Positions 24,101 through 36,100 of a stretch of DNA of 64,000 nt are shown here, piece after piece. The notes beneath the pieces were generated by a model. The model was not told where the DNA came from and did not search any database. It saw only the letters and a list, made by a program, of their open reading frames with translations. The stretch covers positions 47,781,360 through 47,845,359 of the forward strand of contig NC_061805.1 of NCBI RefSeq assembly GCF_021462225.1. The letters run 5' to 3'. Position numbers and translations under genes: made by a program. The stretch's first letter is position 1, and each line of letters opens with the position of its first letter. Source of the stretch: Girardinichthys multiradiatus. Lineage: Eukaryota > Chordata > Actinopteri > Cyprinodontiformes > Goodeidae.

Positions 24101-27100
24101 AGTGGGGATAGTGTGTTTATAGGGTTATAGGCAGCATTAGTTTACTGACATGCAGTGCTCTTCTGATTAATGAATGGAAGTTTTTTTTATAATGTGAAAA
24201 AATTGAAAGGGTATGAATACTTTTCCCAAGGAACTGTTAACAGCAGCTGTAAAGGTCACACTCCTGTTCTTGTACTGTTGCCAGCTGACATTTTTTGAAC
24301 TTTTCACAAGGAATTCCTAAATAGGGCTTGTGTTGGGAGCTTTTCCTGCTCTGCTGCACACCAGAAATTCACCGCCGTTGTTTCCCACTGAAACGTGCTC
24401 TCTTGACATGTGATGAACCCTTTTTTTACTCTGCTTTTTGTTGATGTTATTCTTTATTACCATAAGCCAGTGATAAACACATCTGAAAGAAAAATCTTAG
24501 TGTTAATTAAATGTAGTTGTAAAAAACGTTTTTTAGTAAATGAAATGATGACAATGAGGGTAACGATTTCAATTCTGTCTGCTTCAGTACTTGTCAAGTA
24601 CAGAGCAAACATATATCATCCATTTATTTCTTAGATTTGCTCATTATTTTTGTCTAATGGAGTGGATTTAAGTCTGATGCCTCTTACTGGAGAACATATA
24701 GGAGAACTGTTGAAGTCATAAGTGAACAGGACGTCCTGGGCTTTTTTAAAGCAGTATTCTCAGTCCTGCTCCTCAGGGTCTCCCTGATCTGCAAGTTTTA
24801 TATTGATGGGTTTTACCAACTGAATGACTGGCCGAGGAGGTCACTTATTACTTCAAATTAAGTGTATCACTTCAGAGATGCATTTAAAAACCACAGGGAC
24901 AAAGGTTAGAAAACACTGGTGGTAACAGACCGACCAGGACTTTGTTTTCAAAGTGACAGCTGTTGGCATTTTATGTCAACAAGGAAGTTTAAAGTTAAAA
25001 GCAATAAGATCGATATTTTACAGGTATCACAATTTATTAGTTAAAATGTACCAGTGTTAATCTTTTGTTTGGTTCGTATTACATGTTCATCCGCTAGGGG
25101 CACTGTTGGGAGTTGGGAGCCCTTGTAGATTGCGAGCTACTGGATGTAGCCGTGTCGGAGTTGTTCTGGAGGCATGCTAATGGCGGAATAAAGTTACGAA
25201 AGAATAAACAAGTTGTTTTCTTTGACTAACATTGGTAGCAGAGGATGGTTAGTAACTACAGAGTTCCGCCAACGTTTGAAGAAGGAAAGCCTTACGAAAG
25301 CTGGAAGAATGAAGTCAACATTTGGACGAGAGTTACAGATTTGGAAAAAAAAAGAAACAAGCGCTTGCAGTCGCCCTGGCACTGTCTGGAAGAGCGCGGG
25401 ACACAGCGATGGAAATTCCGCTAGACGACCTAAATAAAGACACTGGAATGATTATATTGTTCGCCAAACTAGATGTCTTGTTCCTGAAAGAGGAAAAGCA
25501 CAGGATCTATGAGGCGTACTCGGATTTTGACCGAATCATAAAAGAAGTTAACATGTCGATGGCGGACTATATTATTGATTTCGAGCAGCGTTACTCGCGC
25601 ATGAAAAAATACAACATGGAGCTACCTGACGGAGTTTTGGCTTTTAAGCTTTTGGACACTGCATGTTTGGATATGATGGACAGACAGTTAGCTTTAACGG
25701 CATGCTCAGATGTAACATTTGCTTCTATGAAATCCGCTTTGAAGAGAATAGTTGGCGAAAAAAGAGGTGCGGCAGCAGAAGGCATTAGACAGGAATCCGT
25801 GTTTGCAACGGAGCAACGGCAGCAAAAAGACAAGTACTGGCGGCAAAGTCCCCATCAGAAAAACTCCACAGCCTAACACACCGCAGCCCGGTACAAACCC
25901 GCTGGATAAGTACGGACGACGGTCGAAATGTGCAGTGTGCCAAAGTACTTTTCACTGGGTTAAAAGCTGTCCGCACAAAGCTGATAGTGTTAAAATTGCT
26001 GATGATACAAAAGACGTGGAAGAGTGCAATTTAACTCTGTACACCAAAGAATCACCAACAGATGCCGAACTATTCATGACAGAATGTTTTGGCTCGGCAA
26101 TAATTGACACTGCTTGCACTAGGACAGTTTGTGGACAAGAGTGGCTGGACAACTACAGTACTGTATTACAAAAGAAAAGTGCGAAGAGTATGAAAGAGAC
26201 AGAAACACAAAGTCACAGGCCCCTCAAGTTTGGAGATGGAAAAATCGTCTACTCCATAAAAAAGGTAAAGATACCTGCTAAAATTGGCAACACAAAGTGT
26301 AATATAGAAATTGAAGTAGTACCTGCTGACATCCCGCTGCTTCTGAGTAAAACCTCATTAAAAAGGGCAGGGACCGTTTTGGACATGGAAAGGGACAGTG
26401 CAGTGATGTTCAACCAGCCTGTCAAACTGGACTTTACTAGCTCAGGTCATTACTGCGTGAACATTGTGGACAGTGAAAATAGAAATGTTATTCACTCTGA
26501 TAAGCTATTAGAAGCTACTGAGGAAGAAATACTGACTATAACAGTCAAGATGAACACAAATAAAAAGATGAAAGTTCTGGAGAAACTTCATAAACAGTTT
26601 GGACACGCCTCTGCTGATAAAATACAGAGACTTTTGACTGGTTCTGGTAACAAGGACACAGAATGCAACAGCCTGCTGAAAAAGGTTGTGAACCAGTGTG
26701 ATGTGTGTCAAAGATATCGTAAGACCAAACCAAAACCTGCTGTCGGCTCACCATTGGCATCTACATACAATGAAACAGTTGCTGTAGATCTGCACGAACT
26801 TGAACCTGGGGTTTGGTACCTACACATTATTGACCAGTTCACCCGTTTCAGTACTGGCAATGTCTTAACCACAAAGAAGTCTTCAGAAATAGTCAAATGT
26901 TTTATCCATGATTGGATCAGTGTACATGGCCCACCACAAAAGTTGTTCAGTGACAATGGTGGTGAATTTAATAATGAGGAAGTGAGAGACATGGCCGAGA
27001 ACTTTAATATTGAAGTTAAGACAACACCTGCTTACAGTCTGTGGAGCAATGGACTGTTAGAGCGCCATAATCAAACTCTGACGGAGATCCTACTGAAAGT

Positions 27101-30100
27101 CAAAGCAAGTACTGGATGTGACTGGAGCATTGCCATGGACTGGACTCTTATGGCAAAGAACTCTATGCAGGGTGTCCATGGATACAGCCCACATCAGCTG
27201 GTGTTCGGGCAGAATCCCAACCTACCCTCTGTATTAATAGACAAAGCTCCAACTCTAGAGGGCACCACCAAGAGCGAATGGATTGCCAAGCATATTTCAG
27301 CCCTGCATGCTGCAAGAAAGGCTTTTACAGAAGCGGAATGTTCAGAAAGGATACGCAGAGCACTAAAGAAGCAGCTGCGACCCATAGACGAGCGATATGA
27401 AATTGGAGACAAAGTCTTTTACAAAAGAGTGGATTGTCCAGAATGGAAAGGACCAGGAGTGGTGATTGGTCAAGATGGTGCAGTCGTTTTTGTAAGACAC
27501 GGAGGCACCTGTGTCAGAGTGCATCAACTCAGATTGAGAAAAGTTACTCACGAGAATGAAGAACCTCAAATTACCTGCAATGAGGAGAACATTCAAGGAC
27601 AACATACAGTGGACATCAATCAAGAGAATGTAGGAGAAGAGACTATTGCAGTAAATCCTGAGAATCATCCTTTGCCTGCTCCTGTAAATGCAGAGGCAGA
27701 GAGACAGCACACTGGGAACACCATCATAAAGACAGATCAAATTGTGACATCCAGAAAAGCTAAAGTGTTGGGGCGTGCCGGCAAAGCAACTGGGAAATAC
27801 AAGAATTGGTTTAACTTGGAGCTGTTGGAGCCAGCAGAAGTGGCTGGCAACAGTGATTCAGCTGATATGTCACAGTTGGAGGATTTTCAAGTCCAGGCAG
27901 ATGCTGAGGATACGGATACACACGAGGATGTTTTTGTGAGTAATGGCATGTCGTTTGATGAAGCAAAGAGAAATGAAATTATAAGCTGGAAACAAAACCA
28001 AGTGTTTGAAGAAATTGAGGACAAAGGACAAAAGTCTGCCTCCACTCATTGGGTGTGCACTCTGAAAGAAACTGAAAATGGTATAATACCTAAAGCAAGA
28101 CTTGTTGCACGAGGATTTGAGGAGCTACAAGTTTCTGACATACAAAAGGACTCTCCAACCTGTGCCTCAGAGTCACTGAGACTCCTAGTGGCAGTTATAT
28201 GTCAAAAACAATGGGAACTTCACTCTATGGTCATTAAAACTGCCTTTTTACAAGGAATGCAACTGTCCAGAGACATTTTTATCAAATGTCCTCCAGAGGC
28301 CAATAGCACAGGTGTGCTTTGGAAACTGAGAAAATGTGTGTATGGTTTAGCTGATGCTTCACTGTATTGGTATAACAGGGTAAAAAGCATCATGATTGAA
28401 GCAGGAGGCATTATGTCTAAGGTTGACCCTGCAGTTTTCTATTGGCTGGATGAGCTGAAAAATGTAACTGGTGTACTTGCTTGTCAAGAGCCATCAACAT
28501 ACTCCATATGGTCTGCCAAGCTGGAAGCGGGGACTTCGACCGAAAAGCCATCCTCGTCAGAATCGGACGAAACTGGGTTTCCCGCCTCGGAGAGCAGCGG
28601 GTCTCGCCGTGAGACAGCAGCCTCTCCCAGCACCTTCTCAAGGAATTTAACCCACCTCTCCAGGGTCGAGCAACAAAGCTGGCGACAGAACGCACATGCT
28701 TCGGGCTCCGCCAACGCTCTGCGAGCGTGAACGATCCCGAGACAGACGGGACAAGCCTCATGCTGGTCCTTCTCATGAAGCGAGAAGCCGCACCCCTGAG
28801 GACAGGGACGAATAGATGACTTCTGCTTCGCTTGTGTTAGCTTTGTGCTCATCCCGAACCACAAAGCCAGACCGAACTGCTTGAAATTAGCTCTTTGCGG
28901 GTAGACACGCTCACCAGCAGGCAGCAGTGACTAACTCCAACAAAAGCAGTTGAACTAGTTCCAAGTAGCCTTTATAAAGAGACACAGAGCTAACCAGCAG
29001 CAGCTAGCTAGCCTGACTCAAAGAGGTGTTCTTAGCGAGGTGAATAGCGTAAGAACTGAGTAATGACGATGATGACAGAAAGGTATATAGTGCAGGCGGG
29101 GTCTGTCACCTGTCGTCATCACATCATTTGACTAGGGGGCGTGATTAGAGGTGGCTTCAGCCAGGACACGCAGAGCGTGATATCCCATACTCATGTGTTG
29201 TACTGAGTGAATCGACTGAAAGGGAACAAAAAATACACAGAAGGAGTCTGATCAGCAGATTTAATATTTGTGTTGAATCAGTTATCTAGATCCTTTCAAG
29301 TTTTTTTGTGCATTTATAAATATAAAAAACATATTTTATACATTATTTCAGTTTTCTTTAATATTTGCCCACTATTTCTTACTGTGAGGACATCTCTTGT
29401 CCACAACCCTCTTCAGGTGATCCCCGCAGATTTTCTGTTAGATTTAGTTCCAGGTATGCTTGGAAATGAAGTTTCTCCTCATCTTCAGCTTTGTTGGAGA
29501 CATCTGAAGAATTTTGATAACTGACTGTTAAAGGCAACAGTTCATAATTTTATCGCCTCGACCATAATCTGAAGAGAAGTAATCCCAGACCATGATGCTG
29601 ACTCCACCATGTTTCATTACAGTTTTTTCTTGCTGTGAGCCTCCCTGACCAGTTTTCCTCTTTTCATTAATTTTAAAGAAATTTGTTAGAACCTTCTCCC
29701 TGGCCGGTTCTCTCGTAGGATGAAATCCTTTTGGATCTTTATAGCCTCCTAAGGACACAGATAAACAAAAGTCAGTAAAATCGTACCAACAAAACTGAAC
29801 TTTATTTCAGGGTAATCAGATTCAGTAGATGTAATGTCAGGTATGAACACAAGAAGACTGAATGCTGAAACAGTACATATTAGTTTAAGGATGTTCACAC
29901 AAGTGTAAACAGATGATTGGAGCATTTAATGTTTAAATACATTGCCCACAATGATTTTGTTTGTCTCATTGTTAAAGAGCGTGACTTCCTGTAAAATCAT
30001 GCTCTTAGCCACAGAGACTGGGGGGCCATCAGGTTACTTTTAAGACCCACCACGTCTTTCTATGTAAAACTTAAATTTCAATATTATTCCATTAATGTAT

Positions 30101-33100
30101 TCATTGCTTTATATTAGGGATGCCCCGATATTGAAATTTGGGACAATATTGATATCAGATATAAATATCACTGCTATGTCCAATAACCAATATTTACCAA
30201 TATTCCAGAAATTTTACTTTCCTATTATTTTATATTATTTCTACTTCCTGAAAAAATTACCACATCGCTTCTCTGTTTCAGTTAAACACCCCACTGTCCT
30301 GCACTGCATTTCCGCCACATGACCAAACTATTACCACATGGAACGCTTTGTACCGTGCCAGAGTCCGGTTCTAGAGCGGGTCACACCGCTGTGAACCCAT
30401 CCAGGACCCTGAAACGGACCAGAGAACTCTACCCTGGCCTGGTTACAACTGCTGTTCTCGGCACGGTTTATCTGGACCCTGGAGCGGTTCGTTTGCAGTT
30501 TGCATGCATGTCAGGCCAGCGTACCAAAAGCAGGAAGACAGGATTTGATGTAAGAGCGGCGTATATTAGTATAAGAAGCAGGAGGAAGTAGAGGAAAAAC
30601 AAAATAAGAGCGTGAATCTAAAGACAAAAGAGTTTGAATATGTCTCGTTGGGATACGTAGACGAGGTGCAGGTGCATTGAACATCAAAGTAGAAACAGAA
30701 ACCCTGATTAGACAGACTTTCTTCTTTGTGCTTTTTTCCTTCTTGATCAGCGCAATACTGCCCCCGAAACAATCCGTTGCAACTGCATGACTTAGTTTGG
30801 TCTGGTCTAAAAAATCTGTGTGAAAACCAACCCGGGCCAACTGAAGCTGTGAATTTACTCACTTTTATTGATCCCTGGACCGGACCAGCAGCGTGAATGC
30901 GTCCTTAAATTGTTTTCATTCAGCTGAGAAGTTTATGACTGGTTTCTCTTAAAGGAAATAAAACAATGTAAAACGAGTATAAATTCAGAAAAAAAATAAT
31001 TTATCTGTTTGTTTTGCCATCACCCTAATCTTTAGCTCCCTCCACAGATTCTCAGTTAGATTCAAGTCTGGACCCCAACTGGGTCGCACCAAAACGTTAA
31101 TATAATTTTCCATTTGATGAAGCTTGTTGGCAAACATTAAAAGGTTAGGATTAATCTAAATTTGCTAAGTGTAAGAACAAATTTGGCCTTAACTGTATCA
31201 GAAAGTCACTAAATAAATAATCATTAAGTAAAGTTATCAATCAGGACATCCTGTTATTTATTCTAGACGGGTAAAAAAAACAACCGTAACATTTTAAATT
31301 AGGGCGATGACGATGGGTTTTAATGTATGAAAATGTCTTCTGAAAGCGCTGTCACAAATTTCTACAATTTGCTTAATTCTACCTCTTTATTATACAAAGT
31401 AAAAAAATCATAAGACAACAATTATTCATTAACTGGTGTCCTGCATATGTGTACATGAGAGACAGACGAGGTAAATGGGTTTTTATTCACTCTTACGTGT
31501 CTCGGATTGTAAACCAAGGACTCTCCAAGCAGCCCTGCAGTACTTCTCACACTGCCAGTTTTATGCCGTTCACACAGAGCATTCCCAATCTCTTTGTCTC
31601 TCTCCCTCTTGACTTACAGTGACTCTTTTAACGAATGTCCTCCATGTCTTTCTTGTGTCACATGTACACACTCTTTCAGGCGCAGCCTTGACATGTCTGG
31701 GTGGTTTTCATCCTTGGTTTTTAGTGCTGCAGCAGAGGCGATCTGTCTCTTTCAGCCTGTAAACATTCACACACATTTTTCCAGTTAGGGCAACTTCATT
31801 TTTCTGTTGCCCTGATTCTCCATCAGTTATCCAGTTCTCCACCTTCACCAACCTTTGTTTTATTACTCCTATTTTCTTCCCTCCCCCACTCCGTCCATCA
31901 GCTTGAAAGGCTGAAACCTAGCATGTTTCAGAGTGGTGGAGTAAATGCTTCAGCCATTTTTCCCAGCCTTTATTTGTCTCTGTATGTGTGACAACTATCA
32001 TAAATTAGAAAGTGCGTGATTAAGTCACGTTGAGCTTTATTTTCAGTATGTGCGTAGGAGGCTGTGCTTCATTATCTGAATCATTCGCCTGAGAGAGCAC
32101 AGTCCTCATCTATTCATGCAGTCCTCTGGTTTGCCATCATAACACAAATTGTAAAGAGCACACATTAAAAAAACACACACTTCATGCTATTATGGCTGCT
32201 CCCGCTTTTTTTTTTTCCTTCACAGCATCTCGGCCAAAAATCCACAAATCAGCCACATAATTTACCAGCGTCACACTAAAAATAAAAATGTTTTTGTCTT
32301 TATTTTTACAGCGTCCTGCTGTTGTGTGGAGAAACACACACATAATATTCAGCAAATATAACCAGAATAATTCTGGAAAATTCTTGATTAGATCTTACAT
32401 TTGTTACCTACAGGCCATTCTTAGACATTTTGTAACTTTTGTAGTTTTGTTCAGTTGGTAACCTGGATATTCTGATAATATTTCCACAGTTTCATACCAA
32501 ACACAGTTAGTTTAAAACTTCTTCGACAAGCAGCAATTTAAACTAATATTCTGCTCATAATCTGCTGTGATTAACTTTGGTTATTTTGTTCCACTAAATA
32601 ATATCTATCAGCAGGATGTTGCGTAGAGTTATTTTGGTTTGATGAGAGCTCATAATCTCTAATGTGTTAAGAGTCGACTCGGCCAAACAGATATTAGAAC
32701 CACAGTAAATGATTTGACCGCTCACACTTAGCCAGGTCCTGGTTCGGCTGGAGGTTTGTTCCTGTTAAAGGAGAGTTTTCCTTTCCACTGTCTCTACATG
32801 CATGCTTAGTATGAGGGATTGCTGCAAAGTCAATGCAAGTGACTGTCCAGTTGTTACATGCTCATCCAGGAGTGAATGCTGAAAGTCACTGACCTGATGT
32901 ACTCTGCTGGGTTTCCTTAGATAGAAAGCTTTTTACCCAATTTGATTAATGAACTAGACATGACTGCATTGTTTGATAATTGGGATCAATTTGGATTGTA
33001 TGTCATTGTCTTGGAGTCTGCATGATTTGATTGGATTGAGCTGATTTGTTTTCTGGTAAAGTGCCTTGAGACGATATTTGTTGTGAGTTGGTGCTTTACA

Positions 33101-36100
33101 AATAAACTGAATTGTCCCCTTTTATTCATGAAAAAATGCAATGGTTTAAGTAAAATGGCTCTAAAATTGAAGTTGGTTGGAATGAAATGGGTGTATAAAT
33201 CTGCAATCCGGCAAATTGATCAGAAGCCGCTTAAATTAGGCCAATATTTTCCATTTTCTAAATATCGGCCATTGACCTCGCAGATACACACCCAGGCTTC
33301 ATATCCATGGAGTCTGCAAGCAGCACAGTGTCACTGTTGTGGTGTAGATGGTGTGAAACATGTGAGGAAGGAGTTCCAGGGTCAGAGGCCCAGAGTGGCT
33401 GAAGGCTCTGTACCCCATGGAGGCCATGTTAGTTGGAGGAACCGTGAGGCGGATTTTTCATTTTCCCCAAAACATTTTGTCCCTTCTCATTCATGTGAAT
33501 CTAAGATCACCGAAATGCATTTATTCCTATTTATTTATGGGAAGAATATTGTTTTCACCACATTTGGCATTTTCGACATTTTCATACACTGAGCCTGGTT
33601 CTGCTGGAGATCTCCTCCTTTTAAAAGGGAGTTTATGTTTTCCACTGTCGCCATGTTTTTTCTCAGGAGGAGGGATTGTTGCAAAGTGAACTCCTCCATG
33701 CAATCAACTCGGTTTCCATAGATGGATACACTTTTTACTGAATTTCACTGTGCTATATTATAACTCAGACTGAATTGGATTGATCAGATTATATTTATGT
33801 TTTGAAAATTATTACAATTATACAATAATTAGGTAAAACAAAATAAAATATAATAATGGTAACATTGTGGATGTTCCAGAACCAGACAAAGGACTTAAAT
33901 GAGGAATATTTTTAAAAAATGTTTTCTGTTCAAAATTCACATTTACTGAATTGTCAAATCTAAAATATATTTAATTAATTGTATTTCATTTAGCATCCTT
34001 CTGTTTTTAAATTTAGAACGAAGTGTTGGAACGTAACTTGACTAGTATTTTTCTGAAATGACCTCCATGGGAAAACTACTTCAAACACAGTTCTGGCTCC
34101 ACAGTAACCCTCCTTTCGAGTCTGATTTAGGATCGACTTTACTTTGATTAATTAACATTCAGTCTTCATACCCTCTCCTTTGTCTGCCCCTCTACAGAAA
34201 ACAGTGGACTGCATGACAACCATGTCCGTACCCTCCACACTGGTCAAATGCCTCTACTTGTTCTTTGACCTGCCCCACATGGCCGAAGCTCCTGTGGGCC
34301 CCACTCCGCAACCGCCACAACCCCCACCCAACCAGGAGAAGACTCCAGGCCAGGCCCACACTCAGCCAGAGCTGCCCCTTGCTGACCGCCGAGCGCTGCT
34401 CCAGAAAGTCTTTGTCCAGGTAGAAAAGAGACACGAGGACAAGTTCTCTTTAACAGTTCTTTTAGTTTTCCTCTCAGCATGTTTTTTTTGTGCTTCAACA
34501 ATCAATTGATGTCTCTCTTCATATCTTTCAAAGCATAAAGAGGTGCAGAAGGATTTTTAAAACAAATATTTGTTGGAGCTTAATTGCCTCGATTTTTCTA
34601 TTTGTAGAAAAGGAAAAAAATCTTGAATCCTCTTCAGTACAATTTTGATACTAGAAGGTGATGTAACGTGTATCGACACTGGTGGATACTTTTAACTCTT
34701 GTTCTTGCTGATTTAAAGTTTTTTTTAGAGATCAATGATGCCAGCTGCATCAAACACTTTCTTCATGATGAAAGGTGCTCCTTTTTAGGCTGGCGCCTTT
34801 GGCGAGGGGATAGAAAATGTCCCATTTGATTCCATTATACCTTCACAGATCCTGGTGAAGCTCTGCACCTTCGTGTCTCCAGCCGAGGAGCTGGCCCAGA
34901 AGGATGACCTGCAGCTGCTGTTCAGTGCCATAACCTCCTGGTGCCCTCCTCACAACCTGCCCTGGAGGAGGAGCGCCGGCGAAGTGCTCACCACCATCTC
35001 CCGACACGGACTCAGTGTCAATGTGGTCAAATACATACACGGTAGGACATTTATGTTGAGACGTGTGTGTTGTAGGATCTTTAGCTGCTTTTACAATGTC
35101 AGCATTCAATTGATCAATCAAATAATTAAACAGGAGGACAGATGGATTCAAAACACCCCAGAAATGGGCAAAAATGAAATTATAATTGTACAAATCAGTA
35201 TAAATTTGATACAGCAACATGGGCAGACTGAATAGTTTAGTTGTTTATTTTAACTAAGTTTCCTTTTAAAAGCAACAACACTGTCAGCTGTCCTCACGTC
35301 TTTAGGACAGCTGCTGAGGTGATGGTCGTAGTAGAAAACAACACCTCACCATCAGTTTTGGCTCAGAAGAAGCCCTGAAGGCTCTGATGGACCTGTAGGA
35401 TAAAAGCAAATCCAAGAAAGAGGTCGACAGGGAGGAACATTGCTCATGAGACTATTCTATGTCAACTCGAAGAGGAATCTCCAGCTTTTTCTCTTTATGA
35501 ATAGTTCAAGCTTTTGGCACAAAGACAGGTGGAAAACAATGAAGAATTCCTTTCTTGTCTGTAAATCCATGATGAAAGCGAGCACACAATATGTTTTTAA
35601 TAACTTTTATGTTTTTCTCACAAATTTTCTCTCTACCATCTCTTTCTAGAGAAGGAATGTCTGTCCACATGTGTCCAAAACATGCAGCAGTCTGACGATC
35701 TCTCCCCTCTGGAGATTGTTGAGATGTTCACCGGCCTCTCCTGCTTCCTCAAAGACTCCAGCAACGTGTCGCAGACGCTGTTGGATGATTTCAGGATGTG
35801 CCAAGGTTATACATTCCTCTGCGACCTCATGCTCAGGTACAGCCATCAGCTCCGTGTGGTTTTCTTCATTTGGTCGTTCACTTTTTACCCAGAAATATCT
35901 AAAAATCCTGTTTTCCAGGCTGGAACAGGCTAAAGAAGATGAATCTAAAGACGCTCTGAAGGATCTGGTGAACTTGGTAACTTGTCTGTGCACGTATGGG
36001 GTGACGGAGCTGAAACCTGCCGGCCTCACCACTGGAGCCCCCTTCCTGCTGCCAGGGTTTGTTCTCCCTCAGCCATCTGGGAAAGGTATGGTACCGGAAC

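Larger units (their letters stand above)
25104..28488 (+). mobile_element. Copia-type (Ty1/Copia) LTR retrotransposon, 3'-truncated
   Basis: A 5' LTR at 25104-25231 (TGTTGGGA to CTAACA, with an AATAAA near its 3' end) is followed one base later by TTGGTAGCAGAGG, resembling the initiator-tRNA-Met primer site of Copia elements. Gag, protease, integrase and reverse transcriptase follow in the Copia order, with integrase before reverse transcriptase. Similarity stops in the reverse transcriptase at about 28488, where an antisense DIRS-like fragment begins. RNase H and the 3' LTR are missing. Confidence 0.9.

Noticed and set aside
28484..28864. 126-codon minus-strand frame as a host zinc-finger gene
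   Set aside because: The cysteine pattern, neighbouring DIRS-like terminus and abrupt end at the Copia junction fit a transposon ORF1 fragment.
33083..33592. 169-codon frame in intron 3
   Set aside because: It overlaps a LINE-tail repeat, has no recognisable domain, and lies between well-supported wdfy3 exons.
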